This document shows positions 38,589 to 47,306 of a DNA stretch of 64,000 bases, piece after piece; position 1 is the stretch's first letter, and each line of letters opens with the position of its first letter. Under the pieces are notes generated by a model that worked only from the letters and a program-made list of their open reading frames with translations, had not been told where the DNA came from and did no database searches. Where the stretch lies: the NCBI GenBank assembly GCA_021777835.1, contig JAJYDC010000004.1, positions 107,262 to 171,261 on the forward strand, given 5' to 3'. This DNA is from Bacteroidota bacterium (lineage in GTDB: Bacteria; Bacteroidota; Ignavibacteria; Ignavibacteriales; Ignavibacteriaceae). The position numbers and the translations under genes were made by a program.

Positions 38589-38669
38589 AAAATCTTACCG
38601 ACTAATTGAAAAATATTTTTTATACGATTGCCCTTGTCGGTTTTTATAGCTTTAGTCGGCTAAGATTTT
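38589..38669. other. Large imperfect hairpin inside the element remnant
   Basis: The arms AAAATCTTACCGACTAA (38589-38605) and TTAGTCGGCTAAGATTTT (38652-38669) pair over 17 bp with one bulged base. The 46-base loop contains another GTCGG, and CCGGTAAG follows just outside. No coding frame covers it. It could be a structured RNA, an element processing or recombination site, or a terminator; the sequence alone does not decide. Confidence 0.55.
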
Positions 38670-38803
38670 CCGGTAAGGGTTTTTCGTTTCCAAGCTCATT
38701 GAATTGTTGAAAAAATTTGATTACTATTTTGATTTGTAAAATGACATATCAATAAACATATCACTTATTTTTGGCTTAAAATCATAAGTAGGTATAAAAA
38801 GGA

Positions 38804-38838
38804 AAAAGATTAGAAAACTTAACGAATTCTAATCTTTT
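38804..38838 (-). terminator. tRNA-Leu terminator
   Basis: A 12-bp stem AAAAGATTAGAA/TTCTAATCTTTT with an 11-base loop lies just 3' of tRNA-Leu on its strand and ends in a run of T. It was brought in by the element, which also supplies the present 3' end of the tRNA. Confidence 0.8.
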
Positions 38839-38840
38839 AA

Positions 38841-38902
38841 GTACCGAAGGCCGGACTCGAACCGGCACCTGGTGTGAGCCAGACTGGATTTTGAGTCCAG
38901 CG
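38841..38902 (-). repeat. Proximal attachment-site copy within tRNA-Leu
   Basis: These 62 bp form the 3' part of the intact tRNA-Leu and are identical to the copy at 36829-36890. Recombination between the two would excise the intervening 2 kb and restore an uninterrupted tRNA locus with the terminator at 36797-36828. Confidence 0.9.
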
Positions 38903-38927
38903 CGTCTACCAATTCCGCCACTCCGGC
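38842..38927 (-). tRNA. tRNA-Leu (CAA)
   Basis: This 86-nt tRNA has acceptor GCCGGAG/CTTCGGT, D-arm GTGGCGGAATTGGTAGAC, anticodon loop CTCAAAA (anticodon CAA, reading UUG), a long variable arm typical of class II leucine tRNAs, and T-arm GCCGGTTCGAGTCCGGC. The discriminator is A73 and CCA is not encoded. The 3' end lies inside the direct repeat of the inserted element. Confidence 0.96.
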
Positions 38928-39408
38928 AAGTCTTAAATATTGGTTTAGTGCGAAATTAAATATGTAATAAATTCAATTTTTATTATCTTATTTCTGTCGA
39001 TATAGAAGCTAATCAATTAGAAAATAAGAGTTCTAAATTAGTGATGCCAAACTTAATAAAGTTTGCAGTTCTACGCAATCAATTTAGTACTTAAAAATAT
39101 CAATTAAGCCAATATTTAACACTCCTTATGGGAATAATTAATAGAAAATATCATTTAGCAGGTGATATAGATATAAACTCTCTCAAAATATAATATAGTA
39201 TCTCGGGGTTTGCCTATCAATATGGAAATAATGAGAATGATTTTCTGTACTTATTGTTATATACTATCAACGAGGTCAAAGCTTTACTGTCAATAGTATT
39301 AGGACAAATTTATTATTTATATAATATTAGAATCAATCGGAATTAGTTACATGAATATTAGAATGAAAAAATTTCATTATTATATTTTGTGCTTTTGAAT
39401 TTGTCTTA
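38928..39408. other. 481-bp AT-rich intergenic stretch
   Basis: No coding frame, RNA gene or convincing repeat was seen here. It lies upstream of tRNA-Leu, so it must carry that gene's promoter, and downstream of the Cys-rich membrane protein gene. Confidence 0.5.
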
Positions 39409-40083
39409 TTAGACTTTATAAGTATTCCACAGAGCTATGCGAACGGGGCATGTACATGATTTATCATTTCCCTCGTTGACTGAATATTTACAAAATAAAT
39501 TTTGAGAAGGTACATGTTTTTTAACTGATGCAATCCTTTCATCGATAATATTTTCAATTTTGCAACATATCTCTGGTTGGTCCAAGCAGGGGAAATTTTC
39601 AGATCCGTCTTTAATTCGTGAACATTTTGTTGCACTAGCAAGAACTTCATAAGGAAGTATATATTTCATGATCACTTTATTTACTGACTTTTTCCAGACG
39701 AATCCAGGATTGCAGTAAAACTCTTGTCCTTCGTTATCTTTCACAACCAAGTAACTTTTTCTTTTTCCTTCGAATATTCCATTTATCTTTGAGCCATTCC
39801 ATAGAGCGATTACATTCTCACCCTTTTTAGGAATCTTAAGCCATTTAAGTGAAAGTGTTCTGAAAATAGATGAGACTGCTATAATACATAATAAGTTAAT
39901 CCAAAGAGAAGAAATAAAGAAACTTGCAATACCAGTTAGGGCTAGTGAGGAAAAAAAGACGCTGAGGAATAGATTCTGTGTCCGTGTCTTAACAAGTCGA
40001 GGTGGACCTTTTTTCTCCCTGATAAAATACTCAAGCGGGATAATGGATGAAAATGCTAAAACTGTTAGAACTTCCCAATACAT
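39409..40083 (-). CDS. Hypothetical membrane protein with Cys-rich cytoplasmic tail
   Basis: I do not recognise this 224-residue protein. It has three hydrophobic segments (about 3-22, 38-56 and 60-76), a middle beta-rich stretch ('NGSKINGIFEGKRKSYLVVK') and a C-terminal tail with eight cysteines ('EFYCNPG', 'ATKCSRI', 'NFPCLDQPEICCK', 'NLFCKYS', 'KSCTCPV'). The cysteine spacing suggests zinc or an iron-sulfur cluster, but the arrangement matches no family I can name. It is monocistronic, with about 400 bp free on each side. Confidence 0.72.
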   Translation of the reverse strand: MYWEVLTVLAFSSIIPLEYFIREKKGPPRLVKTRTQNLFLSVFFSSLALTGIASFFISSLWINLLCIIAVSSIFRTLSLKWLKIPKKGENVIALWNGSKINGIFEGKRKSYLVVKDNEGQEFYCNPGFVWKKSVNKVIMKYILPYEVLASATKCSRIKDGSENFPCLDQPEICCKIENIIDERIASVKKHVPSQNLFCKYSVNEGNDKSCTCPVRIALWNTYKV

Positions 40084-40490
40084 AACTCCTCCTTCTATTT
40101 AGAGAACAAAACAAATTATATCTTATTTTCTAATTATTTATTATGTTGATTGAAACATTAACAGTGAGTCTAGTAAATGAGTAACCAGCAAAGAATTATT
40201 TGACCGGTGGATGGACTTCCCCTTCCAATTATCAATATTGTAAAACAATCCTTTTGACCCCGCAATTAAGTATGACAATCTATGACCTTATTAAACATAA
40301 GAATAAATTATAATAAATCAATATTAATTTTGATTTTTTGGTTTAGCAGTTACTATGGTATGGCATTTACCGAACTTAACATAGTCTTAAAGATGTATAC
40401 TTTATAATATGTTTAATAAGTTGTATGATTAAATAAGTAAGGAAGATGTTGCCGCTCGGGAGAGTATCCGAGCGGCAATATAATATGAGT
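40084..40490. other. 407-bp intergenic stretch with a GC-rich hairpin
   Basis: No coding frame is convincing here. Its one clear structure is a GC-rich 11-bp stem at 40449-40478, described separately. Confidence 0.5.
40449..40478. terminator. Strong hairpin after outer-membrane protein gene
   Basis: TTGCCGCTCGG/CCGAGCGGCAA is an 11-bp perfect stem with an 8-base loop, 13 bp beyond the stop codon at 40491. No T-run follows on the minus strand, so it may act as an RNA 3'-end stabiliser and not as a classic intrinsic terminator. Confidence 0.6.
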
Positions 40491-41054
40491 CTATAAATGG
40501 AATAGTAATCCGATATTAAGTACAACGAAGTCACTTTTAAGGTTTGATGCTCCTGGCATTTGCTGGAAGTCATAATTTAGAAAGACGTATCTTAAATCAG
40601 CAGTTAGGATTGTATTTGGGTTATCTGTGCTGCCACTTAAAGGGAATTGAACACCGGCTCCGAAATGCCATCCAAATTTTTGTTCAGTATCCGAACTTCC
40701 GTTAAGATCAAATATTGTAGGTTTATAATCAAATGCAGTATTATACCAACCTACTCCGATTGCACCATAAAGGAAATCAATCGGGTATAGAAGCGCAGTT
40801 ACCATTACAGGCCAGCTTGTTACAGTAACATCACCATTGTTATATTGTTCTTGCCTGTAATTGATTGATGCCTCAAGCCCAAAGCCTGTAGACAATTTTG
40901 TTCTAAACGCTCCGCCAATCATGAATTTACTGTTATCAGCATCTGAGGATTTGTACCATCCAACTTGAGGACCGAGATAGGATGAAGATTGAGCTTTTAT
41001 CAGAACTGAAGCCCCAAAGAATATGAACAATATTATAAGCGCTTTGTTAAACAT
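40491..41054 (-). CDS. Outer-membrane beta-barrel protein
   Basis: This 187-residue protein has a signal peptide (1-21, 'FFGASVLIKAQ') and alternating hydrophobic and polar strands with frequent aromatic residues ('LDFLYGAIGVGWYNTAFDYK'), ending with the outer-membrane signature 'DFVVLNIGLLFHL' with its C-terminal hydrophobic pattern. Its size fits an eight-strand barrel of the OmpA/OmpW/PorT-like type. The function cannot be told from sequence. It follows the His-rich secreted protein gene by about 60 bp on the same strand, so the two may be cotranscribed. Confidence 0.85.
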   Translation of the reverse strand: MFNKALIILFIFFGASVLIKAQSSSYLGPQVGWYKSSDADNSKFMIGGAFRTKLSTGFGLEASINYRQEQYNNGDVTVTSWPVMVTALLYPIDFLYGAIGVGWYNTAFDYKPTIFDLNGSSDTEQKFGWHFGAGVQFPLSGSTDNPNTILTADLRYVFLNYDFQQMPGASNLKSDFVVLNIGLLFHL

Positions 41055-41114
41055 AACAGTTCTCCTATAAGTTTATACATGTCTTGTTGAACATACAATT
41101 GATTCTTTTCTTTT

Positions 41115-41681
41115 TCAATGATCATGGTTACCGTGGTCACCTTCATGACCTCTATCATGCTTTTCTTGATTTTTGTACCAGCCGTTGTGATTACCATTGT
41201 CATGTCTCTGTCTGTCATTCCATTGCTGATGATCGTAATGATTATAATTTGCATCATGGTTATCGCGGATATCACGTTGATCATGACGATCTCTATATGA
41301 GTAATATCTTTCTCGATATACCCTATCATGTCTCCATGGATCTCGCTCATTCAAGACGACTTTATAAGAGTTATAGACATCATAATCACGATATCTCGGA
41401 GGTAAGTACTCACTTCGTACCCAACGTCCTCCATCATTATAGTAATAGCAGTGTAGGGGAACACTGTAGTAAACATCAATTCCTGGCAGGTAATAATATT
41501 CGACGTAATCATATCCTGCAGGGCCCCACGCTGGCTGACTTCCTAGGTTGAAGTGTATGCTGAGGTGTACCTGGGCGTGCAGTGTACTTGATGCACCAGA
41601 TAGAAATAATGCAATAATTATAATAAGAATATAGGGTATATTGTTGCCCCTTTGAACTTGTGACCTGCTTAGCTTTTTCAT
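41115..41681 (-). CDS. Secreted His/Tyr/Asp/Arg-rich hypothetical protein
   Basis: The start is ATG 41681, chosen for the CAGGAGT site upstream and because it gives a proper signal peptide ('MKKLSRSQ', then the hydrophobic run 'ILIIIIALFLSGASSTLHAQ'); an upstream ATG at 41729 would add 16 residues. The mature protein opens 'PAWGPAGYDYVEYYYLPGID', a pattern I associate with uncharacterised Bacteroidota proteins. The last 80 residues are made largely of His, Asp, Arg, Asn and Tyr ('HDQRDIRDNHDANYNHYDHQ'). The tail could bind metal ions or be intrinsically disordered. No function is assigned. Confidence 0.75.
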   Translation of the reverse strand: MKKLSRSQVQRGNNIPYILIIIIALFLSGASSTLHAQVHLSIHFNLGSQPAWGPAGYDYVEYYYLPGIDVYYSVPLHCYYYNDGGRWVRSEYLPPRYRDYDVYNSYKVVLNERDPWRHDRVYRERYYSYRDRHDQRDIRDNHDANYNHYDHQQWNDRQRHDNGNHNGWYKNQEKHDRGHEGDHGNHDH

Positions 41682-41934
41682 TTTTTCTGACTCCTGAATA
41701 TTGAATAATATGACACCTCTTTGGTACAATAAGTATGCCTCTTTTAGCTTGTCCTTTTTTCTATTGTTACATGCATTTTAAGCTTATTTGATTGGTTTTT
41801 GTCAAATATTTTGTACTTAAATGTCTAGTTATGTGTACGCAGATTTTTCAGTGTTAGGGAATATATTTCTGCATGTGCTGGAGGGATGTATTAGGCGGTA
41901 GAGGTGGGTGCGAAGGATGTTATGTGGGAGGCAG

Positions 41935-41990
41935 GGTGCATTCAGAGTGTATTCAAAGTGCATTCAGAGTGCATTCAGAACATTTTCAGG
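41935..41990. repeat. 11-bp direct repeats in G-rich intergenic region
   Basis: The unit AGAGTGCATTC occurs about five times in tandem with small changes (GGGTGCATTC, AGAGTGTATTC, AAAGTGCATTC, AGAGTGCATTC, AGAACATTTTC). The 11-base period is about one helical turn, so a regulator could bind one face. It lies between the divergent His-rich protein gene and glnS, within a stretch (41875-41995) clearly richer in G than its surroundings. The rest of 41682-42271 shows no coding frame. Confidence 0.65.
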
Positions 41991-42271
41991 GGGTTTTTAT
42001 TTTAAGATTATTTTTTCGGAAGGTTTTGTTGAATTAGTCTATACTAATTTAAAGTTTCCATTAAGATGATGGAATTGAATCAAATTTCAATATTGTGAAA
42101 AATATTAAATTCTAATATATAATGCAAACGCAAGAATGGGCTGAAAACAGTTGCTTAAGTAGAAAGTAATTGGACTTCAGTTAGGATTGTTATTGATTTT
42201 GGACAGCAATGATAATTCTGTAATTTTACGATGAAAATTAAAGTTTCTATAATAAATACAGTATAGGGAAT

Positions 42272-43960
42272 ATGGAAGTTAATAAGAATTCTGAAGAATC
42301 TGCTAGTAAGCCTAAAAATTTTATACGTGAAATTATTGATGAGGGTTTAGAGAGCAATAAATGGGGAGGTCGTGTACACACTAGATTTCCTCCTGAGCCA
42401 AACGGATATTTACATATTGGTCATGCAAAATCAATTTGTCTGAATAGCGGAATAGCGAAGGACTATAATGGAAAATTTAATCTCCGCTTTGACGATACAA
42501 ATCCGAGTAAAGAAGAACAGGAGTATGTAGATTCAATTATAGAAGATATTAAATGGCTAGGTGCTGATTTTGAAGACAGAATTTTATATGCTTCTGATTA
42601 TTTTGAGCAAATGTACAATTGGGCAGTTGAGCTAATAAAGAAGGGGAAGGCGTATGTAGATGATTTAAGCGCCGATGAGATAAGGGAACATCGCGGAACG
42701 CTAACAGAAGCAGGAAAAGAAAGTCCTGCTAGAAACAGATCAATTGAAGAAAACCTTGATTTATTTAAGCGTATGAGGAATGGGGAATTCAAAAATGGCG
42801 AAAAAGTATTACGTGCTAAAATTGATATGAATTCTCCAAATTTCAACATGCGGGATCCTATAATGTACCGCATAGTTCATGCAGAGCACCACAGGCAAGG
42901 GAACAAGTGGTGTATCTACCCTACTTACGATTGGGCGCATGGGCTAGAGGATTCAATAGAAGGGATAACTCATTCGATTTGCACACTTGAATTTGAAAAT
43001 CACAGACCACTTTATGATTGGTTCTTAAATGAGCTTGGAGTTTATCATCCGCAGCAAATTGAATTCGCGCGTCTCAATCTAAATTATACTGTAATGAGTA
43101 AGAGAAAACTTCTGCAGCTTGTGCAAGGGAAGTATGTTGATGGTTGGGATGATCCCCGCATGCCTACTATTTCTGCATTTAGACGAAGAGGGTATACACC
43201 CGAATCAATAGTAAATTTTGCTGAAATTATAGGAGTAGCTAAGCGTGATGCCACAACGGATATTGCGTTGCTTGAGTATGCTATTCGAGAAGATTTGAAT
43301 AAGCATGCACCCCGTGCCATGGCAGTGCTTAGACCTTTGAAAGTAGTAATTACAAATTATAATGGTAGTGAGGAACTTGATGCTATAAATAACCCGGAAG
43401 ATCAGTCTATGGGAGTGCGTAAGATTCCTTTTACGCGAGAGCTGTTTATAGAAGAGACTGATTTTATGGAAATTCCTCCTAAAGGTTATCATAGGCTAAC
43501 ACTTGGAGGCGAAGTAAGGCTACGTTATGCATATATTATTAAGTGTGAAGAAGCAATTAAGAACTCTAAGGGAGAGGTCGTTGAGCTTCATTGCACTTAT
43601 GATATTGATACAAAAAGCGGGACAGGAACCAGCACCAAAAAAGTAAAGGGTACAATTCATTGGGTGTCGGCAGAACATGCAGTTAAGGCTGAAGTTAGAT
43701 TGTATGACAGGTTATTTACAGTTGAATCTCCGGATACCGATAAGGAGAAGGAGTTTGTGGAATTTATAAATCCTAATTCTTTAGAGATATTACCGAATGC
43801 TCTTATTGAGCCATCGCTAAGAAATTCTAAGCCGGGTGATAGATTCCAATTCGAGAGGCATGGATATTTCTGTGTTGATACTAAATATTCGATCAGCGAT
43901 AAACTAGTATTTAATAGAACTGTAACATTAAAAGACAGTTGGGGCAAGAAAAACAATTAG
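42272..43960 (+). CDS. glnS: Glutaminyl-tRNA synthetase
   Basis: This 562-residue class I synthetase attaches glutamine to tRNA-Gln. Motifs are '[19 protein letters not shown]' (HIGH class, residues 43-57) and 'VMSKRKL' (KMSKS class, about 273), with the GlnS-specific '[18 protein letters not shown]'. The C-terminal anticodon-binding beta-barrels are complete. A true GlnS implies that the cell does not depend only on GatCAB for Gln-tRNA. Its last 4 bp overlap the end of the converging helicase gene. Confidence 0.97.
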   Translation: MEVNKNSEESASKPKNFIREIIDEGLESNKWGGRVHTRFPPEPNGYLHIGHAKSICLNSGIAKDYNGKFNLRFDDTNPSKEEQEYVDSIIEDIKWLGADFEDRILYASDYFEQMYNWAVELIKKGKAYVDDLSADEIREHRGTLTEAGKESPARNRSIEENLDLFKRMRNGEFKNGEKVLRAKIDMNSPNFNMRDPIMYRIVHAEHHRQGNKWCIYPTYDWAHGLEDSIEGITHSICTLEFENHRPLYDWFLNELGVYHPQQIEFARLNLNYTVMSKRKLLQLVQGKYVDGWDDPRMPTISAFRRRGYTPESIVNFAEIIGVAKRDATTDIALLEYAIREDLNKHAPRAMAVLRPLKVVITNYNGSEELDAINNPEDQSMGVRKIPFTRELFIEETDFMEIPPKGYHRLTLGGEVRLRYAYIIKCEEAIKNSKGEVVELHCTYDIDTKSGTGTSTKKVKGTIHWVSAEHAVKAEVRLYDRLFTVESPDTDKEKEFVEFINPNSLEILPNALIEPSLRNSKPGDRFQFERHGYFCVDTKYSISDKLVFNRTVTLKDSWGKKNN

Positions 43961-45594
43961 CCTCTTTTGCCTGGTTTCGCTCTTTCAACTAATTGACGTT
44001 GTTTTTTATCTCCGGGATTCATTCTATCTAATATAATGTCGCTGTCTTTTTGGGGCACATTGAAGAAAGAATATGCGTCCATTATTTGGATAGCTTCTAC
44101 ATTACGGGATTCTATCTTAGCCTTTTTGCTGAGTAAATCTAAAAGCTTTCGAGGGGTAATCCCATCTTTTTTACCAAGAGCGATAAATAATCTGGCATAC
44201 CCTTTTTCGCTGCCGAATTTTTCTTTTCTTCGAGTAGGTTCAAATTCTTTCTTTGATTTTTTCGATTCGAATAGGTCCTGAATATGCGCATAATTATCAA
44301 TTTCCAAATCATTTTGGAAAGAGTATTTTATCAATGATGCAACTACCTCAACAGGATTCTGATCGCCTAGCAGCTCTTTAGCCAAGTTTATATAAGCCGG
44401 TGCTATATCAAGGTCGATTAAAGCTTTCAATTCACTTGAAATTTTTTCCTTCTTGAAGTTTATTACATCAACTACATTTGGTATTCTTTCTTTCCTAATT
44501 TCAGTTTTAGTAATGTTCTTAATAAACTGAAGTTTTCTATGTTCTTCAGATGTTATAAATGTAATAGCAGTGCCTTCTTTACCAGCACGGCCTGTACGTC
44601 CTATTCTATGAAGATAGGATTCGGGGTCTTGAGGTAAAGCATAATTTATAACGTGTGTCATTTCATAGATATCAAGTCCTCTAGCAGCAACGTCAGTTGC
44701 AACAAGGATATTGATATTTCTTTTCTTAAACTTATTTAAGATTTTTTCTCTTTGCATTTGAGAAATATCGCCATGCAGTCCCTCTGCGTCATAGCCTCTA
44801 TCGTTAAGTTTTGTAGTAACGAAGTCTACATCAACTTTAGTTCTGCAAAAAATCAGACCATAGAAGTCAGCGGTGGTATCAATAATTCTGCAGAGAGTGT
44901 CAAACTTGTCTGCGTTTCTTACTTCAAAGTAAATCTGATCAGTAAGTGAAATAGTCTGACCGGCTTTGTCAGCTTTAATAATTTCACTTTTGCCCATATA
45001 TTTTTTAGAAAGTTTTAGAATTCTATCGGGCATAGTTGCAGAGAACAAGAGGGTTCTTCTAGCCGGATTTGTTTTACTTAGGATATTTTCAATATCCTCA
45101 ATAAAGCCCATATTAAGCATCTCATCAGCTTCATCGAGAACGGCGAAGGATATTTTGTCTAATCGCAGACTTTTTCTAGTCATATGATCGATTATTCTTC
45201 CCGGGGTACCAACAACAATATCAACACCTTTCTTAAGCATTCTAAGTTGTGTTTCGTAAGACTGTCCGCCATATATCGGAGCTATGTGGATATTTTTATG
45301 TCCGCGCAAAGAATTAAATTCTTCGGAAACCTGTATTGCTAATTCCCTAGTAGGAACAAGGATTAATGCTTGCAGATGATCGGATTTTGCTGAAATAAGG
45401 TCAATTAAGGGGAGAGCAAAGGCAGCAGTTTTACCGGTGCCCGTTTGTGCCTGTCCGATTAAATCACTTTTATTTTCAAGGATTAAGGGGATTATTTTTT
45501 TCTGAATTTCTGTAGGTTCTTCGAAGCCTTTTAACTTAATTGAGTGAATACTTTCTTCAGAAAGTCCCAGGTCCTTGAAGCTATTGTTTAACAT
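43957..45594 (-). CDS. DEAD-box RNA helicase (DeaD/DbpA-like)
   Basis: This 545-residue ATP-dependent RNA helicase has the Q-motif '[13 protein letters not shown]', motif I '[14 protein letters not shown]', motif II 'DEAD' ('[12 protein letters not shown]'), motif III 'SAT' ('LLFSATMPD') and motif VI '[13 protein letters not shown]'. The C-terminus is a DbpA-type RNA-binding domain ('[16 protein letters not shown]' pattern, seen here as '[20 protein letters not shown]'), as in DeaD/CsdA and DbpA. It probably helps ribosome assembly or RNA turnover at low temperature. It converges on glnS with a 4-bp overlap and has about 540 bp of upstream non-coding sequence, where a long 5' UTR is possible. 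Confidence 0.95.
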   Translation of the reverse strand: MLNNSFKDLGLSEESIHSIKLKGFEEPTEIQKKIIPLILENKSDLIGQAQTGTGKTAAFALPLIDLISAKSDHLQALILVPTRELAIQVSEEFNSLRGHKNIHIAPIYGGQSYETQLRMLKKGVDIVVGTPGRIIDHMTRKSLRLDKISFAVLDEADEMLNMGFIEDIENILSKTNPARRTLLFSATMPDRILKLSKKYMGKSEIIKADKAGQTISLTDQIYFEVRNADKFDTLCRIIDTTADFYGLIFCRTKVDVDFVTTKLNDRGYDAEGLHGDISQMQREKILNKFKKRNINILVATDVAARGLDIYEMTHVINYALPQDPESYLHRIGRTGRAGKEGTAITFITSEEHRKLQFIKNITKTEIRKERIPNVVDVINFKKEKISSELKALIDLDIAPAYINLAKELLGDQNPVEVVASLIKYSFQNDLEIDNYAHIQDLFESKKSKKEFEPTRRKEKFGSEKGYARLFIALGKKDGITPRKLLDLLSKKAKIESRNVEAIQIMDAYSFFNVPQKDSDIILDRMNPGDKKQRQLVERAKPGKRG

Positions 45595-45830
45595 AAGTAT
45601 TTTCTTTCTTTTAACATTAATTGTAATGTTAACACATTAAATAATAATTGATTGGACATTACTAATCCAAAAAAATAAATGCAGCATTGTTATATAAGAT
45701 AATTTGAAATTTAATTCGATAATAATTCTTGCGGTTCTCAAGGAGATAAAAAGAAATGTTGTCTAAAGAGATAAACATAACTTATACCTAAAGTTACAAA
45801 ATTAATATACAAAGATAAGTCAAAAGTAAT

Positions 45831-45998
45831 TTAATTCATAAGGGCTAGAAAAATGTCATTTTTGAGAATAATCGGTGGAAGTGCAAAAAATGTTCTATTA
45901 TGGGATTTAAAATAATAAAGCCCAATGATCTGGCGACCATCGGGACTTAACTCTTTTAATTCAAAAGGCAGGGGAGAACCTTTTGAAAGAGCCGACAT
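45831..45998 (-). CDS. Doubtful small ORF
   Basis: A 55-residue frame from ATG 45998 ('MSALSKGSPLPFELKELSPD' then 'GRQIIGLYYFKSHN') could be a small gene; a TTG at 46064 would add 22 residues. There is no good ribosome-binding site and no family resemblance, and it begins just beyond the secF terminator. I list it only because the region between the helicase and secF is otherwise empty. The remaining sequence at 45595-45830 and 45999-46090 shows nothing. Confidence 0.25.
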   Translation of the reverse strand: MSALSKGSPLPFELKELSPDGRQIIGLYYFKSHNRTFFALPPIILKNDIFLALMN

Positions 45999-46090
45999 AA
46001 AATTATACTCAGCGGAGTAATTAGTCAAGAAAAAAGATTGAATGGGGTATTTTCTGTGATACAAATAACAAAGATAGCAGCATAAAACAA

Positions 46091-46120
46091 AAAAGCCGGC
46101 AGTTGAATCTGCCGGCTTTT
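46091..46120 (-). terminator. Intrinsic terminator of secDF
   Basis: A GC-rich 12-bp stem AAAAGCCGGCAG/CTGCCGGCTTTT with a 6-base loop lies 19 bp after the secF stop and gives a T-run on the minus strand. Confidence 0.92.
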
Positions 46121-46138
46121 ATAAAAGAGATAAAAAAT

Positions 46139-47278
46139 TTAGAAGTTTACTTTTTTCTGGAATCTATTAGCGTATTCAAGTACCAAGGCACTAGCTACGA
46201 AGATTGAAGAATAGGTTCCGATGATAGTACCAAAGAAGAGTGTGAACGAAAATGCTCTTAACACTTCACCGCCGAATATTAACAATACTAAAACTGCTAA
46301 TAAAACCGTACCGGCAGTTAGAATAGTTCTACTCATTGTTCTATTAACGCTTTGGTTAATGAGTTCTTCGAGAGGCATTGTTTTATGAATTTTCAAGTTT
46401 TCTCTTACTCTATCAAAGACGATAACAGTGTCATTTACTGAATAACCGATAAGGGTTAAAAATGCAGCAACAACAGTCAGGTCTATTTCCAAATTTAGTC
46501 CAGGAATAACGCCATATAAAGCGGCATATAATCCTATGGTAATTAAAACGTCATGGAATAGGGCAACAACTGCTCCCACAGCAAAGATGAATTTGAACCG
46601 GAAAGCCAGATAGATTAAAATTCCAATTAGGGAAAGAGCAATTGCAATTAACGCATTTGTTTTTAGTTCATTACCTACTTTTGGACCAACGTGGTCTTCT
46701 TTAATAATTTGGAATGGATTATCAGGCATGTTTGTTCTGAGATTTTCTTTGATCCAATCTGCAATACCAACTCTAACGACCATCTGTTTGTTAGTCAGCT
46801 CTTCAGAGACCTTACCGGCTTGATAGCCTGCTGATAAAAGTCCAGAGATAAGACTATTGGTAGTATCAGCATTGGAGAAGGCATAAGTAATAGTACTTGC
46901 AGTAGTATCTACTTTAGTTTTCGGAATGCCCGGGTAAATTTTATCGATTGCATTATCAATATTATCTACTACTTTAGGGAAAATTGATTTTGGAATATTT
47001 TGGGATTCAGTTCTAATCAAAACTCCAGTTTCACCGCCGAAAGTTTTAATCTCAACAAACCCCAAGCCTATTTTTTCCACATAGTTTCTTACGGTACTAA
47101 CGTTAACAGGCTTTTGAAATTGCAGGACAATTTCCGTACCGCCCTTAAAATCAATACCAAAGTGCAATCCTCTAATTAATACATTAGCCCATCCTATTAC
47201 AAATAATGAAATAGAAATGACGTAAAATATTTTTCTTTTGCCAAGCCAGTCTATATGAATATTTTCAAAAATTCGCAT
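46139..47278 (-). CDS. secF: Protein translocase subunit SecF
   Basis: This 379-residue inner-membrane subunit of the SecDF complex uses the proton gradient to pull secreted proteins across the membrane. It shows the family marker 'HFGIDFKGGTEI', a periplasmic P4 domain, and the conserved 'GYSVNDTVIVFDRVREN' in the membrane region, with six predicted membrane segments. It lies 28 bp downstream of secD, forming the classic secDF operon. Confidence 0.97.
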   Translation of the reverse strand: MRIFENIHIDWLGKRKIFYVISISLFVIGWANVLIRGLHFGIDFKGGTEIVLQFQKPVNVSTVRNYVEKIGLGFVEIKTFGGETGVLIRTESQNIPKSIFPKVVDNIDNAIDKIYPGIPKTKVDTTASTITYAFSNADTTNSLISGLLSAGYQAGKVSEELTNKQMVVRVGIADWIKENLRTNMPDNPFQIIKEDHVGPKVGNELKTNALIAIALSLIGILIYLAFRFKFIFAVGAVVALFHDVLITIGLYAALYGVIPGLNLEIDLTVVAAFLTLIGYSVNDTVIVFDRVRENLKIHKTMPLEELINQSVNRTMSRTILTAGTVLLAVLVLLIFGGEVLRAFSFTLFFGTIIGTYSSIFVASALVLEYANRFQKKVNF

Positions 47279-47306
47279 TTATTAATTAGCTCCTTAAACC
47301 GTTATA

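Larger units (their letters stand above)
36829..38902. mobile_element. Remnant integrative element inserted in tRNA-Leu
   Basis: The segment is bounded by 62-bp identical direct repeats (36829-36890 and 38841-38902) equal to the 3' part of tRNA-Leu(CAA). This is the classic footprint of a tyrosine-recombinase element that integrates into a tRNA 3' end. Inside are an integrase N-terminal stub, an antitoxin fragment, a truncated PIN toxin, one intact hypothetical gene and a large hairpin. Only about 2 kb remains, so most of the original cargo and the integrase catalytic domain are gone. It is likely immobile without outside help. Confidence 0.85.

Noticed and set aside
41033..41350. Met/Ile/Thr-rich 105-residue minus-strand frame
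   Set aside because: It is a frame-shifted shadow of the His-rich protein gene, produced by repeated CAT/GAT codons.
41935..41990. CRISPR-like array
   Set aside because: Units of 11 bp are in direct tandem with no spacers and no cas genes are in the window.
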